A stretch of 47,505 nucleotides of DNA from a bacterium (GCA_035295165.1 DATGJN010000002.1:1-47505); one strand, 5' to 3'; counted from the stretch's first letter, positions 25,147 to 33,537 are shown. Translations and numbers: made by a program. Notes: generated from the sequence alone by a model not told the origin.

Positions 25147-26502
25147 GTGCCCGAGACGCAGACCACTGCAAGTGATCTCATGACCGCGTATGTGGAGGCA
25201 CATCCTCGATCGCGCGAAGCGTTCGAGCGAGCGACCGGCGTCCTCCCGGGCGGCCTGACGCACGACACGCGGGCGCTCGCGCCGTTCCTCCCGTACATCG
25301 CGCGCGCGCAGGGCGCGCGCAAGTGGGACCTGGATGGACACGAGTACGTCGACTACGCGATGGGACACGGCGCGATGATCCTCGGACACGCCCACCCCGC
25401 GATCGTCGAGGCGGTACGCCGCCAGATCGGGTTCGGAACGCACCACGGCGCCAACCACGTGCTCGAGATCGAGTGGGCGGAGCGCATCCGGGCGATGGTC
25501 CCCGGCGCCGAGCTCGTACGCTTCACAAGCTCGGGCACGGAGGCGACGCTGCTCGCGCTGCGGGTCGCGCGGGCGGCGACGGGACGGTCGAAGATCGTCA
25601 AGTTCCGTGGGCACTTCCACGGCTGGCACGACGCGGTGATGCCGGGCCAGTCGCCGCCGTGGGACGGCCTCCCCCAGGGTGTGCCTGCCGCGGTGGCGAG
25701 CCAGACGATCGTACTTCCGCCGGACGCGGCAGTGGTCGAGGCGACGCTCGCCGCAGACCCCGACATCGCCGCGGTCATCCTCGAGCCGAGCGGCGCATCC
25801 TGGGGCACCGTTCCCCTGTCGCCGGGCTTCCTCCAGGACCTCCGGCAGCTTACTACCAAGCACCAAGTGTATCTCGTCTTCGACGAGGTGATTAGCGGTT
25901 TCCGGGTGGCCCCGGGCGGCATCCAGCAGACCTCCGGGGTCACGGCCGACCTCGTCACCATGGCCAAAATCCTCGCGGGCGGGCTCCCCGGTGGTGCGGT
26001 GGCTGGGCGGCGCGACCTCCTCGAGCCGATCGGCCTCCCCGGGAGCAACCGGAAAAAGATTCAGCATCCCGGAACCTACAACGCGAACCCGCTGTCGGCG
26101 TCGTCCGGCGTCGCGTGCCTCGACCTGATTCGCGACGGGCGGGCCCAGGCCCAGTGCGACCGGACCGCGGCCGCGCTCCGAGCCGAGCTCAACGCCGTGA
26201 TGGCGAAGCTCGGCGTGCACGGCGCGGCGTACGGCCTGTCGTCGGGGTTCCACCTGGCGTTCGACCCCGCGATCTCACCCGGCGCTCCGGGGAGTGCGTT
26301 GGCCCTTCCACCTGACACCCTCAAGAAGCAGCGAGGCCTGCCGCTCTTCGCCCCGCTCACCGTGGCGATGCTGATGAGGGGGGTGCACGTGTTTGCGATG
26401 GGTGGGTTCCTCAGCATCGCGCACGGCCCGGAGGACGTCGCACGCACGGCCGAGGCGTTCGAGGGCGCGCTCAGGCAAATCAAGGAGATGCTGCCCGGCT
26501 GA
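25147..26502 (+). CDS. Class III aminotransferase, glutamate-1-semialdehyde-aminomutase-like
   Basis: A 451-residue fold-type I PLP enzyme. The start GVLPGGLTHDTRA, the phosphate-binding FTSSGTEATLLALRVARAATG, the KFRGHFHGWHD block and the PLP Asp in LVFDEVISGFRVAPGG all resemble HemL, with the Schiff-base Lys in LVTMAKILAGGLPGGAVAGR. In this catabolic setting a beta- or omega-amino acid aminotransferase is more likely than heme biosynthesis, since HemL's usual partner genes are absent. The GTG start has AAGGAG eight bases upstream. It is divergent from the SDR operon, with which it may share control. Confidence 0.9.
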   Translation: MPETQTTASDLMTAYVEAHPRSREAFERATGVLPGGLTHDTRALAPFLPYIARAQGARKWDLDGHEYVDYAMGHGAMILGHAHPAIVEAVRRQIGFGTHHGANHVLEIEWAERIRAMVPGAELVRFTSSGTEATLLALRVARAATGRSKIVKFRGHFHGWHDAVMPGQSPPWDGLPQGVPAAVASQTIVLPPDAAVVEATLAADPDIAAVILEPSGASWGTVPLSPGFLQDLRQLTTKHQVYLVFDEVISGFRVAPGGIQQTSGVTADLVTMAKILAGGLPGGAVAGRRDLLEPIGLPGSNRKKIQHPGTYNANPLSASSGVACLDLIRDGRAQAQCDRTAAALRAELNAVMAKLGVHGAAYGLSSGFHLAFDPAISPGAPGSALALPPDTLKKQRGLPLFAPLTVAMLMRGVHVFAMGGFLSIAHGPEDVARTAEAFEGALRQIKEMLPG

Positions 26503-26628
26503 ACCCACCGAGGCGACGCCGTACTGGAACAATATCCACCCGTGCAGTTGCCGGCGGTACGACAAACCTACTTGTCCGCCAGGACGATCTCGCCCGGAAG
26601 GCTCCACAAGGAAATCCTCGTCGCGTCA

Positions 26629-26955
26629 TTAATTCGGAAGCCGCCATCTTCGATGGCGGCTTGCGCATGGATCGGCCGGCAGTCCCTGTAGGCGGGAGGA
26701 CGTCCGGTGGTGCCATTCATAGGAGCCGACGGGTCGCGCCAGGGCCAGGATGCCGTGCCCGGTGCCAAAGCCGATCTCAAGGACGTTCTCACGTTCTTTT
26801 ACCCCGAGCCGGTGCAGCGCCGCGTTCCGGGACATCTCCTCAAGGCGGGTGAACACGTCATACCAGCGGCTCACTCGATCATACGTGGCGATCGCGCTGG
26901 CGTTCGGCCTGGTCACTCGACGGACCCTTCGCGAGACGTCTTCCAGGACGTTCAC
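26629..26955 (-). pseudogene. Class I methyltransferase, truncated after motif I
   Basis: The first ~75 residues are a normal UbiE-like methyltransferase start: ATYDRVSRWYDVFTRLEEMSRNAAL and motif I VLEIGFGTGHGILALARPVGS. After this the frame continues with unrelated, Arg/His-rich sequence to a stop, and no other frame restores motifs II and III. The 3' part has therefore been lost or replaced. Its GTG overlaps the TGA of the DUF4336 gene as GTGA, so the two were once a coupled operon. Confidence 0.75.
26638..26662. terminator. Perfect 11-bp hairpin
   Basis: AAGCCGCCATC-TTC-GATGGCGGCTT. It lies 135 bases beyond the plus-strand aminotransferase stop and within the truncated end of the minus-strand methyltransferase frame. 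It may now end both transcripts. There is no T tract beyond the stem's own TT. Confidence 0.5.
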
Positions 26956-27665
26956 TTACGAGTCGGCGCCACGAGCCACCGAAAGGCCCGCTGTACAAAT
27001 GGCTTCGCCTCTTTCCCTACGCAGACGCCGTGCCCGATGATGAGCTTGTCGAAATCCCATGAAAGCAGCGTTTCAAGCGATCGTCGTGCGAGATCTCGAT
27101 TGATGAAGGACAGCCTGACGTCGATCGGAACGCCGCCGTGCGGATATGCAACACCAGCGAGTTTGAACAGCGCGTTGCGAAGGCCTTGGCCCTCCACGAT
27201 CGGATGATTTTGGATCAAATCGTCCAGGATGACCGTGCGGGACTCGCGATGAAAGAAGAGGATTTCTTCCATGAGAGGGTTGCCTTTGAACGCGAGTTGA
27301 TCGAAGTCGCCCGCCCAACCGTGATACGGCGTGTCCGTCAAAATGCCCGTGAACGGCAGGTGCCCTCTGTTCAACGTCAGGGGGGTAGTTCGCGGTGCCC
27401 ACAACTGGGCATGCGGAAATAGCGTGTGCCACCCCGCCAGCCGCCAGACGTGCCTCGGGGTCGCGGCAACAAGATATCTAACAGGACCCAACGCCACGAT
27501 CTGGTTGAGCGTATCGAAGGACACGGGCACAGGAGAACTTACCCATAACGAACCGTCGGAGAGCTTCACGATCGCCATGCGGGTCGTGAAGACGACACCG
27601 AAGTCGCGGACATTCGGACCGTCCACGATCCATAGATGGTTACCGAACGCTCGTAGTTCCAACAT
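26952..27665 (-). CDS. DUF4336 domain-containing protein
   Basis: A 237-residue protein that fits DUF4336, a family with a metallo-beta-lactamase-like fold. Blocks seen are LWIVDGPNVRDFGVVFTTRMAIVKLSDGSLWVSSPVPV, PVRYLVAATPRHVWRLAGWHTLFPHAQLWAPR and DFDKLIIGHGVCV. The usual HXHXDH metal motif is not present, so enzymatic activity is uncertain. ATG at 27665 is preferred over a GTG three codons earlier. A methyltransferase, now truncated, was coupled downstream. Confidence 0.8.
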   Translation of the reverse strand: MLELRAFGNHLWIVDGPNVRDFGVVFTTRMAIVKLSDGSLWVSSPVPVSFDTLNQIVALGPVRYLVAATPRHVWRLAGWHTLFPHAQLWAPRTTPLTLNRGHLPFTGILTDTPYHGWAGDFDQLAFKGNPLMEEILFFHRESRTVILDDLIQNHPIVEGQGLRNALFKLAGVAYPHGGVPIDVRLSFINRDLARRSLETLLSWDFDKLIIGHGVCVGKEAKPFVQRAFRWLVAPTRK

Positions 27666-27959
27666 AGTGCACACTCATGGGGAGAGCCGCGCGTGCCGTC
27701 CTTTGCAGGATTCCGACTGTCCATACACGTGTGGTTGTTCTCAACGGACGAACGCTGGCGACGCACTTGGTCGTGGCGACGTGGCGCCCAGCGCGTCGAT
27801 GCGTCCGACCGGTACTCCCGCGCGCCTCGGGAGTAAGCTCTCGATGCCCGGCGGCGAGTGGACGGTCAGCATCGTCATCGCGCGGCGACACGTCTATGGC
27901 GCGACGCGCATCCGCGCATTCTCGTCTCGCCGTGCGACGCTCGCAGCGGTACTGGCGGT

Positions 27960-30377
27960 TCAACGAAGCCGCTCCAACACTTCCCGCGCGTGATCGGAGC
28001 GCGCGAGAATCGTGACGCGATCGCCGGCGACCAGGTACGAATCCCCGCGCGGCACAATGATCGTCCGGCCCCGGTGGATCGCCATAATCAATACCCCCGC
28101 CCCAAGGTTCACGTCCCGCAGCATTCGCCCGGCGACGCGCGATCCCGGCGCGATCACAGGCTCGAGCACGACCGTTCCGGCTGTCGCCGTCGGGGGCCAC
28201 TGGTCAACCGCGGCAGGGTCGCGTCGCGAGGTCTCGGCGCAGCGATCCCCGACGCGACCGGTTGACTCCGCGAGGGTGCCGATCAACGCATCCACGTCCT
28301 TCGCCTGCGAGACCGGCACCAAGATCGACAGCCGATCGCCGCGACGAAGCTCCGTTTGGCCGTCCGGAACAAAACTCGACCCGCCTCGGCGGACAGCCAG
28401 CACGAGCGACGACGGTGGCCAGGGCACATCCGCAATGCGCCGGCCCGCGAGTACCTCGCCGCCCCGGAGCTCGAGATCGACAATCCGATAGTCGCGCAGG
28501 GATGCCGAGAGGTCGCCGGCCGGCGCGCGCGCGGCTTCCAGGTCTTGCGCCTTGATCGGCGTCCCCTTGCGCTTCGCCTCGGAGATCGTCCGCTCCAGAC
28601 GTGCATAATACGCGCTCAGAATGTCCCGATGTGTCAGCCACCCGATCAGCCGGCGGCTGTCACGATCGAGCACGGGCAGCCCGTCGTCACCGTGGCGCAA
28701 GGTGAGCTGTAGCGCCTGCTCGAGCGTCTGGACCGGCGTGAGCGTTGGCGTGTCCTGCGCGAGCTCACCGGCCACGGCGTCGAGCGCGTTGTCGCGCATC
28801 GCCTGCTCGACCTGCCGAAATGTCACGGTCCCGCGGAACGCGCCCGCCGCATCGACGACCGGCAGCGCATCCCAACTGTCGTTGGTGAACCGCGCGATCA
28901 CCTCGCCGAGCGCCATCTGCTCCGGCAACGCGGCCGGCACCGGCCTCATGGCGCTCCCAACCGTCAGCACCTCCATGAGGTTGGCCGCCCGCCCGCGTCG
29001 GATGTCGATGCCCCGACGGCGCAGCTTCAACGTGTAGATGCTCTCGTTCGTGAGAACCCGGCTCACGCCGGTCGCGAGCACCACGGCGAACATCAGCGGG
29101 AGGATGATCTGGTAATCGCCGGTGAGTTCAAAGATCATGATGATGGCCGTGATCGGCGCCTGGGCGGCGCCGGCAAACACCGCGCCCATCCCAATGAGGC
29201 CGTACGCCCCCGCCGGACCGGCGATCCCGGGAAGGACTTGATGCATCAGGTCTCCGTACGCGGTGCCGAGCATGGCGCCCATGAACAGCGACGGCGCGAA
29301 CACACCCCCGGATCCGCCGATGCCGATGGTCAGGCTCGTCGCGACCATCTTGCCGACCAACAGGAGTGCGAGAAACCCCAGCATGTACTCCCCTCGGATG
29401 GCGCGCTCCAGCACCGGGTACCCGACCCCGTACATCTGCGGCAACACGACCAGCAGCAGCCCGAGCACGAGACCGCCCACCCCCGGGCGGAGCCATCCAG
29501 GACCTCGCCAGAGGCGGTCGCAGAGATCCTCCGTCCCGTACAGCACGCGGATGAACGCCACGCCAACGACCGCCGCCAGGGCCCCCAGCCCCGCGTAGAT
29601 CAAATACTCCCACGGAGAACTAAGCTTGAACGCGGGGAGCACGAGGAACGGATGCGTGCCAAACGCGGCCCGGCCAATGATGTCCGCGACCACCGAGGCC
29701 ACGACCACCGCGCCGAACGACTCGACTTCGAAGTCCCGCAGGATGAGCTCGAGTCCGAAGAACACCCCGGCGATGGGCGCATTGAATGTGGCGGAGATGC
29801 CGCCCGCAGCGCCGCAGGCCACCAGGAGGCGCAACCGGGATTCCGACACACGCACGACCTGCCCAAGCGTGGACCCCAGGGCAGAGCCGATCTGCACGAT
29901 CGGGCCTTCGCGGCCTACCGATCCACCGGACCCGATGCACAGCGCAGACGCAAGCGCCTTGACCACCGCCACGCGCGGCCGGATCCGCCCGCCGCGCTCC
30001 GCCACGGCCAGCATGACTTCCGGCACGCCGTGCCCTCGTGCCTCGCTCGCGAACCGCTCGATCAGCGGGCCGTAGATGAGCCCACCGACGACGGCAGCGA
30101 CCACAACAAACCATGGCCCCAGTTGTGGGAGCCACGGGTGGGACGCAGGGCCCACCGCGCTGTAGTCGGCTGTCCCGGTGAAGATTCTCGTAAACTCAAG
30201 AATGAGTAACCGAAACGCGATCGCCCCCAACCCAGCCCCCGCGCCGATCGCCACCGCGAGCGCGAAGAGCCCCGCGGGGGCCCCACGCAGCCAATCGTAC
30301 GCTCGCAGGATCGGGCGGTCCGGAAAGTGCAAGGAGCCGATCCCCGATTTGGCCGCGACCGTGCGATGGTCAATCAT
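27960..30377 (-). CDS. ClC-family chloride channel/transporter with CBS and RCK_C domains
   Basis: An 805-residue membrane protein. Residues ~30-440 are a ClC pore with GHGVPEV (115-121), GREGP (gating Glu157) and GGSGGVFAPSLFMGA. The first motif has His where E. coli ClC has Ser107. Then come two CBS domains (~455-575, AMRPVPAALPEQ... and ...GWLTHRDILSAYYARLE) and two TrkA-C/RCK_C domains (LRGGEVLAGRRIADVPWPPSSLVLAVRRG and PGSRVAGRMLRDVNLGAGVLIMAIHRG). The soluble part suggests gating by nucleotides or other ligands. ATG at 30377 overlaps the TetR stop by eight bases, so expression depends on the TetR promoter. Confidence 0.93.
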   Translation of the reverse strand: MIDHRTVAAKSGIGSLHFPDRPILRAYDWLRGAPAGLFALAVAIGAGAGLGAIAFRLLILEFTRIFTGTADYSAVGPASHPWLPQLGPWFVVVAAVVGGLIYGPLIERFASEARGHGVPEVMLAVAERGGRIRPRVAVVKALASALCIGSGGSVGREGPIVQIGSALGSTLGQVVRVSESRLRLLVACGAAGGISATFNAPIAGVFFGLELILRDFEVESFGAVVVASVVADIIGRAAFGTHPFLVLPAFKLSSPWEYLIYAGLGALAAVVGVAFIRVLYGTEDLCDRLWRGPGWLRPGVGGLVLGLLLVVLPQMYGVGYPVLERAIRGEYMLGFLALLLVGKMVATSLTIGIGGSGGVFAPSLFMGAMLGTAYGDLMHQVLPGIAGPAGAYGLIGMGAVFAGAAQAPITAIIMIFELTGDYQIILPLMFAVVLATGVSRVLTNESIYTLKLRRRGIDIRRGRAANLMEVLTVGSAMRPVPAALPEQMALGEVIARFTNDSWDALPVVDAAGAFRGTVTFRQVEQAMRDNALDAVAGELAQDTPTLTPVQTLEQALQLTLRHGDDGLPVLDRDSRRLIGWLTHRDILSAYYARLERTISEAKRKGTPIKAQDLEAARAPAGDLSASLRDYRIVDLELRGGEVLAGRRIADVPWPPSSLVLAVRRGGSSFVPDGQTELRRGDRLSILVPVSQAKDVDALIGTLAESTGRVGDRCAETSRRDPAAVDQWPPTATAGTVVLEPVIAPGSRVAGRMLRDVNLGAGVLIMAIHRGRTIIVPRGDSYLVAGDRVTILARSDHAREVLERLR

Positions 30378-30972
30378 GTCCTGCCAACCGCTCCAGCATC
30401 GTTCCCACGGCCTTCCTGATGTTCGCCCAGCGGAATCCGGTGGGATCCAGTCCGGCGTGTAGGCCCAGACCGTCACCCAAGGCCAGCAGGACCGCTGCGA
30501 ATGCATTCGCAGGGATGTCCACCACCTCGCCGTCGGCGATGGCTCGCTCGATCCAGGCGCGCAGGACGGTGCGGCGATGCCGGACCGTGGCGGTGAATCG
30601 CTCGCGCACGGCCCTGTCCGTGAGCATTTCGGCCCACAGGTCGGCTCGGACTTGCACGCGGGCGGGATCATCTCCCCGCTCCAGCATGGCACGGACGAAG
30701 CGCCGGAGCCGGTCGACACTCCGGACGGACTCCGCCTCAAGCCGCTCGACGATCCGGTCAAGCGTCTCCGCGTCCTCCGCGAGGAGCGCCAGCAGCAACG
30801 CCTGCTTACTCTCGAAATACCCGTAGAACGCGCCTTTACTCATCCCTGCCTCGGCACAGATCTCATCCACCGACATCGCGCGAAACCCTTTGTGGCTCGC
30901 GCATCGCCAAGCCGCGTCCAGGATCTGTTGCCGGCGTTCGGTGCGCGCACTCAAAGATATGCGGGGCACCAT
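30370..30972 (-). CDS. TetR-family transcriptional regulator
   Basis: A 200-residue repressor. The N-terminal HTH is ILDAAWRCASHKGFRAMSVDEICAEAGMSKGAFYGYFESKQALLLALL, a textbook TetR domain; the C-terminal helical ligand domain (residues ~75-195) gives no clue to the inducer. ATG at 30972 has GGAGG five bases upstream. An 18-bp palindrome lies 28-45 bases upstream, at the predicted start of transcription, so the gene is very likely autoregulated. The ClC gene overlaps it by eight bases and is therefore under the same control. Confidence 0.93.
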   Translation of the reverse strand: MVPRISLSARTERRQQILDAAWRCASHKGFRAMSVDEICAEAGMSKGAFYGYFESKQALLLALLAEDAETLDRIVERLEAESVRSVDRLRRFVRAMLERGDDPARVQVRADLWAEMLTDRAVRERFTATVRHRRTVLRAWIERAIADGEVVDIPANAFAAVLLALGDGLGLHAGLDPTGFRWANIRKAVGTMLERLAGHD

Positions 30973-30994
30973 CGCACCTCCAGAGTCTCCGCGC

Positions 30995-31049
30995 TTGCAA
31001 AACTGACCAGTCAGTTTATACTATAAGCCAAGCCTCAGGCAAATTTCAA
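30995..31049. promoter_or_regulatory. Divergent promoters with TetR operator (site 1)
   Basis: The palindrome AAACTGAC-CA-GTCAGTTT (31000-31017) lies between plus-strand TTGCAA (30995-31000) and TATACT (31017-31022), spacer 16. On the minus strand TTGAAA (31049-31044), spacer 18, TATAGT (31025-31020) forms the TetR promoter, whose start point falls inside the palindrome. One bound dimer could thus silence both directions. A second, nearly identical module lies at 31924-31958. Confidence 0.75.
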
Positions 31050-31144
31050 TCGGTCGGTCCGACTCGCTGGAACGACATCCGGCCGGGGGAGAGGAGAGCA
31101 AGGGCTCGGGTGGGTTAACCAATCCCGGACCTGATCCCAACGTC

Positions 31145-31357
31145 GTGGCGCTTGTTGCCCACGCCGACGGCGGGCCCGCGGCGGCAACCATCGTGGTCAA
31201 CGGCACGCTAGAAGATCTGGCGATTGTGCAGCCGGTCGCACCGCGGTTGGTCGCGAGGCTCAGGATTCCCGCCGCCAGCACGGTGGAAGAGCACATATCC
31301 GCCCTGAGCGACGCCGGACCATACTACCCGGTCGTTATGATCGTGGGTCCTCCCTAG
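31145..31357 (+). CDS. Small hypothetical protein (doubtful)
   Basis: A 70-codon frame from GTG: MALVAHADGGPAAATIVVNGTLEDLAIVQPV and on to YYPVVMIVGPP. It lies 120 bases after the plus-strand promoter of operator site 1. No family is recognised and no good SD is seen; in-frame sequence upstream also looks coding-like (LTNPGPDPNVV) but lacks a start. It could be a small regulated protein, part of an older gene, or noise. Confidence 0.3.
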   Translation: MALVAHADGGPAAATIVVNGTLEDLAIVQPVAPRLVARLRIPAASTVEEHISALSDAGPYYPVVMIVGPP

Positions 31358-31584
31358 GATGCGCCAGCCGACGCGGCACGGCGCTCTTCGGCGATATCCC
31401 GAGCTCTCTTCGGCAGGGCGACACCCGGTGGGCGTGTTCCGTGGCTTGCGTGCAGCGCTGGCCCAGACGATGCAAGATCGCGTGCGCCGGATGTCAACTC
31501 GACCCGATACGTAGCGAGGGCCACTCCTGGGAAAACCATTGTTAGACCGTTCTGGGGAGATCGTCAACTGGAGAGGAGGACGCG

Positions 31585-31839
31585 ATGATGACGTTCAAGG
31601 CGAGCCGTTTCGGCTTAGCCGGAGGGATCCTATGGGGTGCGGCGATGCTTGTCGTCACGCTTATCTCGGTTCCCACCGGATATGCTGGAGCATTCTTGAA
31701 AGCGATGGAGAGTGTGTACCCTGGCTATCATGTGAGTCTGCTTGGAAGTATCGTAGGCCTCGTCTATGGATTCGTCGACGCGTTCATCGGGTTCTCGCTG
31801 TTCGCCTGGCTGTACACACGCCTCGCAGGTAACGCGTAG
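31585..31839 (+). CDS. Small two-helix membrane protein, holin-like annotation type
   Basis: An 84-residue protein with two hydrophobic segments (FGLAGGILWGAAMLVVTLISV and LLGSIVGLVYGFVDAFIGFSLFAWLYTRL) joined by a loop rich in aromatic residues (KAMESVYPGYHVS). Chromosomal proteins of this kind are often named 'bacteriophage holin' without proof. Two adjacent ATGs follow a GGAGAGGAGG SD. It lies between the two TetR operator modules on the plus strand, so read-through from site 1 would express it. Lower G+C than its neighbours hints at transfer. Confidence 0.65.
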   Translation: MMTFKASRFGLAGGILWGAAMLVVTLISVPTGYAGAFLKAMESVYPGYHVSLLGSIVGLVYGFVDAFIGFSLFAWLYTRLAGNA

Positions 31840-31923
31840 CCGAGAAAGCCGTCGTCGTTCCAAAAGTGGACTCCGCCTTGTGGCTGCGTCGCGCTGAGGG
31901 TGCACCCTCCGACCTCGGTCGGA

Positions 31924-31958
31924 TTGACAAACTGACTAGTCAGTTTATACTCTAAGCT
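31924..31958 (+). promoter_or_regulatory. Promoter with TetR operator (site 2)
   Basis: TTGACA (31924-31929), 16-base spacer, TATACT (31946-31951). The fully symmetric palindrome AAACTGAC-TA-GTCAGTTT (31929-31946) fills the spacer. The 35-base module matches site 1 (30995-31029) at 30 positions, including both half-sites, the -10 box and TAAGC beyond it. It drives the Met-rich secreted protein gene at 32018. Confidence 0.8.
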
Positions 31959-31974
31959 TGTGAACGGTCACAAG
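31957..31974 (+). other. Stem-loop at the predicted 5' end of the mRNA
   Basis: CTTGTGA-ACGG-TCACAAG is a perfect 7-bp stem with a 4-base loop, starting six bases after the -10 box, where transcription should begin. It may act as a 5' stabiliser, or as a CRP/FNR-family-like site on DNA. Confidence 0.45.
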
Positions 31975-32017
31975 ACGGGAGCGCTGCGTTTCCCGATCCC
32001 TGGGAGGTGATGTGGAA

Positions 32018-32554
32018 ATGGCACGATGCTGGCTGGGAAGTCTCGCTGTGTTGCTGCTCCTTGCGCTGGGGCCCACGAACGGCCTTGCCGCAATGTCGAT
32101 GGGCGGCGCGCCGATCACGCAAACCGGAAAAACTGCGCACTTTCGCTTGATGCTGCAGATCGGTCCGATGGAAACCATGTATTCGAAGGCCGACGCCGCC
32201 AAGATGCACCCCACGACGGGCGAGATCATGGTGGGCGGCGCCATGGCGATGTCGGGGGGCGCCATGATCGGCCAAACGGGGGCGATGACGACAGATACGC
32301 GCCATCTGGAGGTCCACGTGGCCAGCCTCGCCACGGGCAAGGTCACCACCGATGCGACGTGCCAGATTACGGTCACGAACGAAGCCACCAAGGCGAGCCA
32401 GGTCGTCCCAATCGCCATGATGTACGGTGTCAAAGAGGGCACGTCCGACTGGCACTACGGGAACAACGTGTCCATGGCGCCGGGATCCTACACGGTGAAA
32501 GTCGTGGTGAACGGAGAACCGGCCCTCTTCCACGTGACCATTCCCAAGAGTTAA
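32018..32554 (+). CDS. Secreted Met-rich protein under TetR operator control
   Basis: A 178-residue exported protein: signal peptide RCWLGSLAVLLLLALGPTNGLAA, then a beta-rich domain. Met clusters (AMSMGGAP, LMLQIGPMETMY, MVGGAMAMSGGAMIG) and the lines RHLEVHVASLATGKV and WHYGNNVSMAPGSYTVKVVVNGEPALFHVTI resemble periplasmic metal-binding proteins of the P19/Tp34 kind, though no firm family can be given. Met and His could bind copper or iron. ATG at 32018 follows GGGAGGTGA at a seven-base spacing. Operator site 2 lies 70 bases upstream, linking it to the TetR/ClC genes. Confidence 0.75.
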   Translation: MARCWLGSLAVLLLLALGPTNGLAAMSMGGAPITQTGKTAHFRLMLQIGPMETMYSKADAAKMHPTTGEIMVGGAMAMSGGAMIGQTGAMTTDTRHLEVHVASLATGKVTTDATCQITVTNEATKASQVVPIAMMYGVKEGTSDWHYGNNVSMAPGSYTVKVVVNGEPALFHVTIPKS

Positions 32555-33081
32555 TCGCCCTGAAAGCACATTTCGGGAGCGGAGCTGAAATTGCGTCCTG
32601 CTCTCGATGACCAGGAGCGAGACTGGTAACGCGTCGGCGGGGATCTTGCACGTCGCCGCAAAACCTTCGGGGCGATGGTGAGTTCCTACCGCACCAGCAG
32701 CTCGGTGGCGGATGTCCATGATCGCGCACCTGTCGGGTTTTCGCGACAATGTTCTCGCATTCTGCAGCGCCGCCGTGGCCGGCCCTTTCGTGGTACACAG
32801 GATCGTTCGGATTGCCGCCGGGAACGGCCGTGCCGGGCGACAGAGAGCGCAAGACCTGGCCAGCCACTCGTCCAGTAGGGAACGGCCGCGCCGACCGACG
32901 GCGGGTCGTGCCCTACCAAGACGTGCCCGGGGCGCGAACGGATCAAGACCTGCGCAGGACAATGCAGGTGATCCGAGCCGGCGCCTGCGAAAGGTAGGGT
33001 TTGGTCGTACCGTGGCGGAACAACTTTCCGATCCGCGCGGTAGGGCGGTCCCGAGCCTCACGTAGGATCAGGGGAAACGCA
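32555..33081. other. Gene-free stretch
   Basis: No convincing gene in 527 bases on either strand. GGGAACGGCCG occurs twice (32820-32830 and 32878-32888). Coding-like but unrecognised text (NGRADRRRVVPYQDVPGARTD region, 32880-32997, plus strand) could be a gene remnant. Confidence 0.5.
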
Positions 33082-33504
33082 ATGGGGACGATTCACAAGC
33101 AGACCGGCCAGAACGGCAACTTCCTGTGGGACGGGGTGGATGTCGAGCCCTATCGGGGCGGCGGGGCCACCGAAGGAGGTTGCCGCGCGGTCATCGTCGG
33201 GCCCAACGAGGGCGCGCCGCATTTTGCGATTCGCTACTTCGAGATCCCGCCGAACGGGCAGTCGTCGTTGGAGCAGCACGCCCACGATCACGGCATCGTC
33301 GTCCTTCGAGGCCGCGCGCAGGCGCAGTTGGGGCGGGACGTGCAGGAGGTCCGGCCGGGCGACGCCATCTACGTCCCGCCGAACGAGCAGCATCAGTTCA
33401 AAACGATCGGCGAGGAGCCGTTCGGATTTCTATGCGTCATCCCTTCCAAGGACTTGCTCCAGAAACTGCACCGTCTCGAGGAGGACGAGCTCGCGCGCCG
33501 TTGA
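33082..33504 (+). CDS. Cupin-domain protein
   Basis: A 140-residue single-domain cupin. Motif 1 is SSLEQHAHDHGIVVLRGRAQAQLG with three metal-ligand histidines in HAHDH, and motif 2 is VRPGDAIYVPPNEQHQFKTIG with the final His. The acidic ligand normal in motif 1 is not obvious. Such proteins are dioxygenases, isomerases or sensors; the substrate is unknown. ATG at 33082 follows AGGGGA at eight bases. It is convergent with a pair of alcohol dehydrogenases, so sugar or polyol metabolism is only a guess. Confidence 0.88.
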   Translation: MGTIHKQTGQNGNFLWDGVDVEPYRGGGATEGGCRAVIVGPNEGAPHFAIRYFEIPPNGQSSLEQHAHDHGIVVLRGRAQAQLGRDVQEVRPGDAIYVPPNEQHQFKTIGEEPFGFLCVIPSKDLLQKLHRLEEDELARR

Positions 33505-33537
33505 CCGCCAGGCCTTTCTCGCCCTCTCCCTTACCTC

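Noticed and set aside
18875-26502. Firm assignment of the cluster to taurine or cysteate breakdown
   Set aside because: No sulfonate-specific gene (transporter, Xsc signature, sulfite exporter) can be recognised; kept only as a hypothesis.
25147-26502. hemL, glutamate-1-semialdehyde aminomutase for heme synthesis
   Set aside because: It is similar to the family, but the context is catabolic and no heme genes are near; a related aminotransferase is more likely.
31585-31839. Prophage holin
   Set aside because: No other phage gene is in the window; the name is a common automatic label for small two-helix proteins.
32712-33065. Possible genes in the 32.6-33.1 kb gap
   Set aside because: Several overlapping frames on both strands have no SD, no known motif and no consistent coding character.
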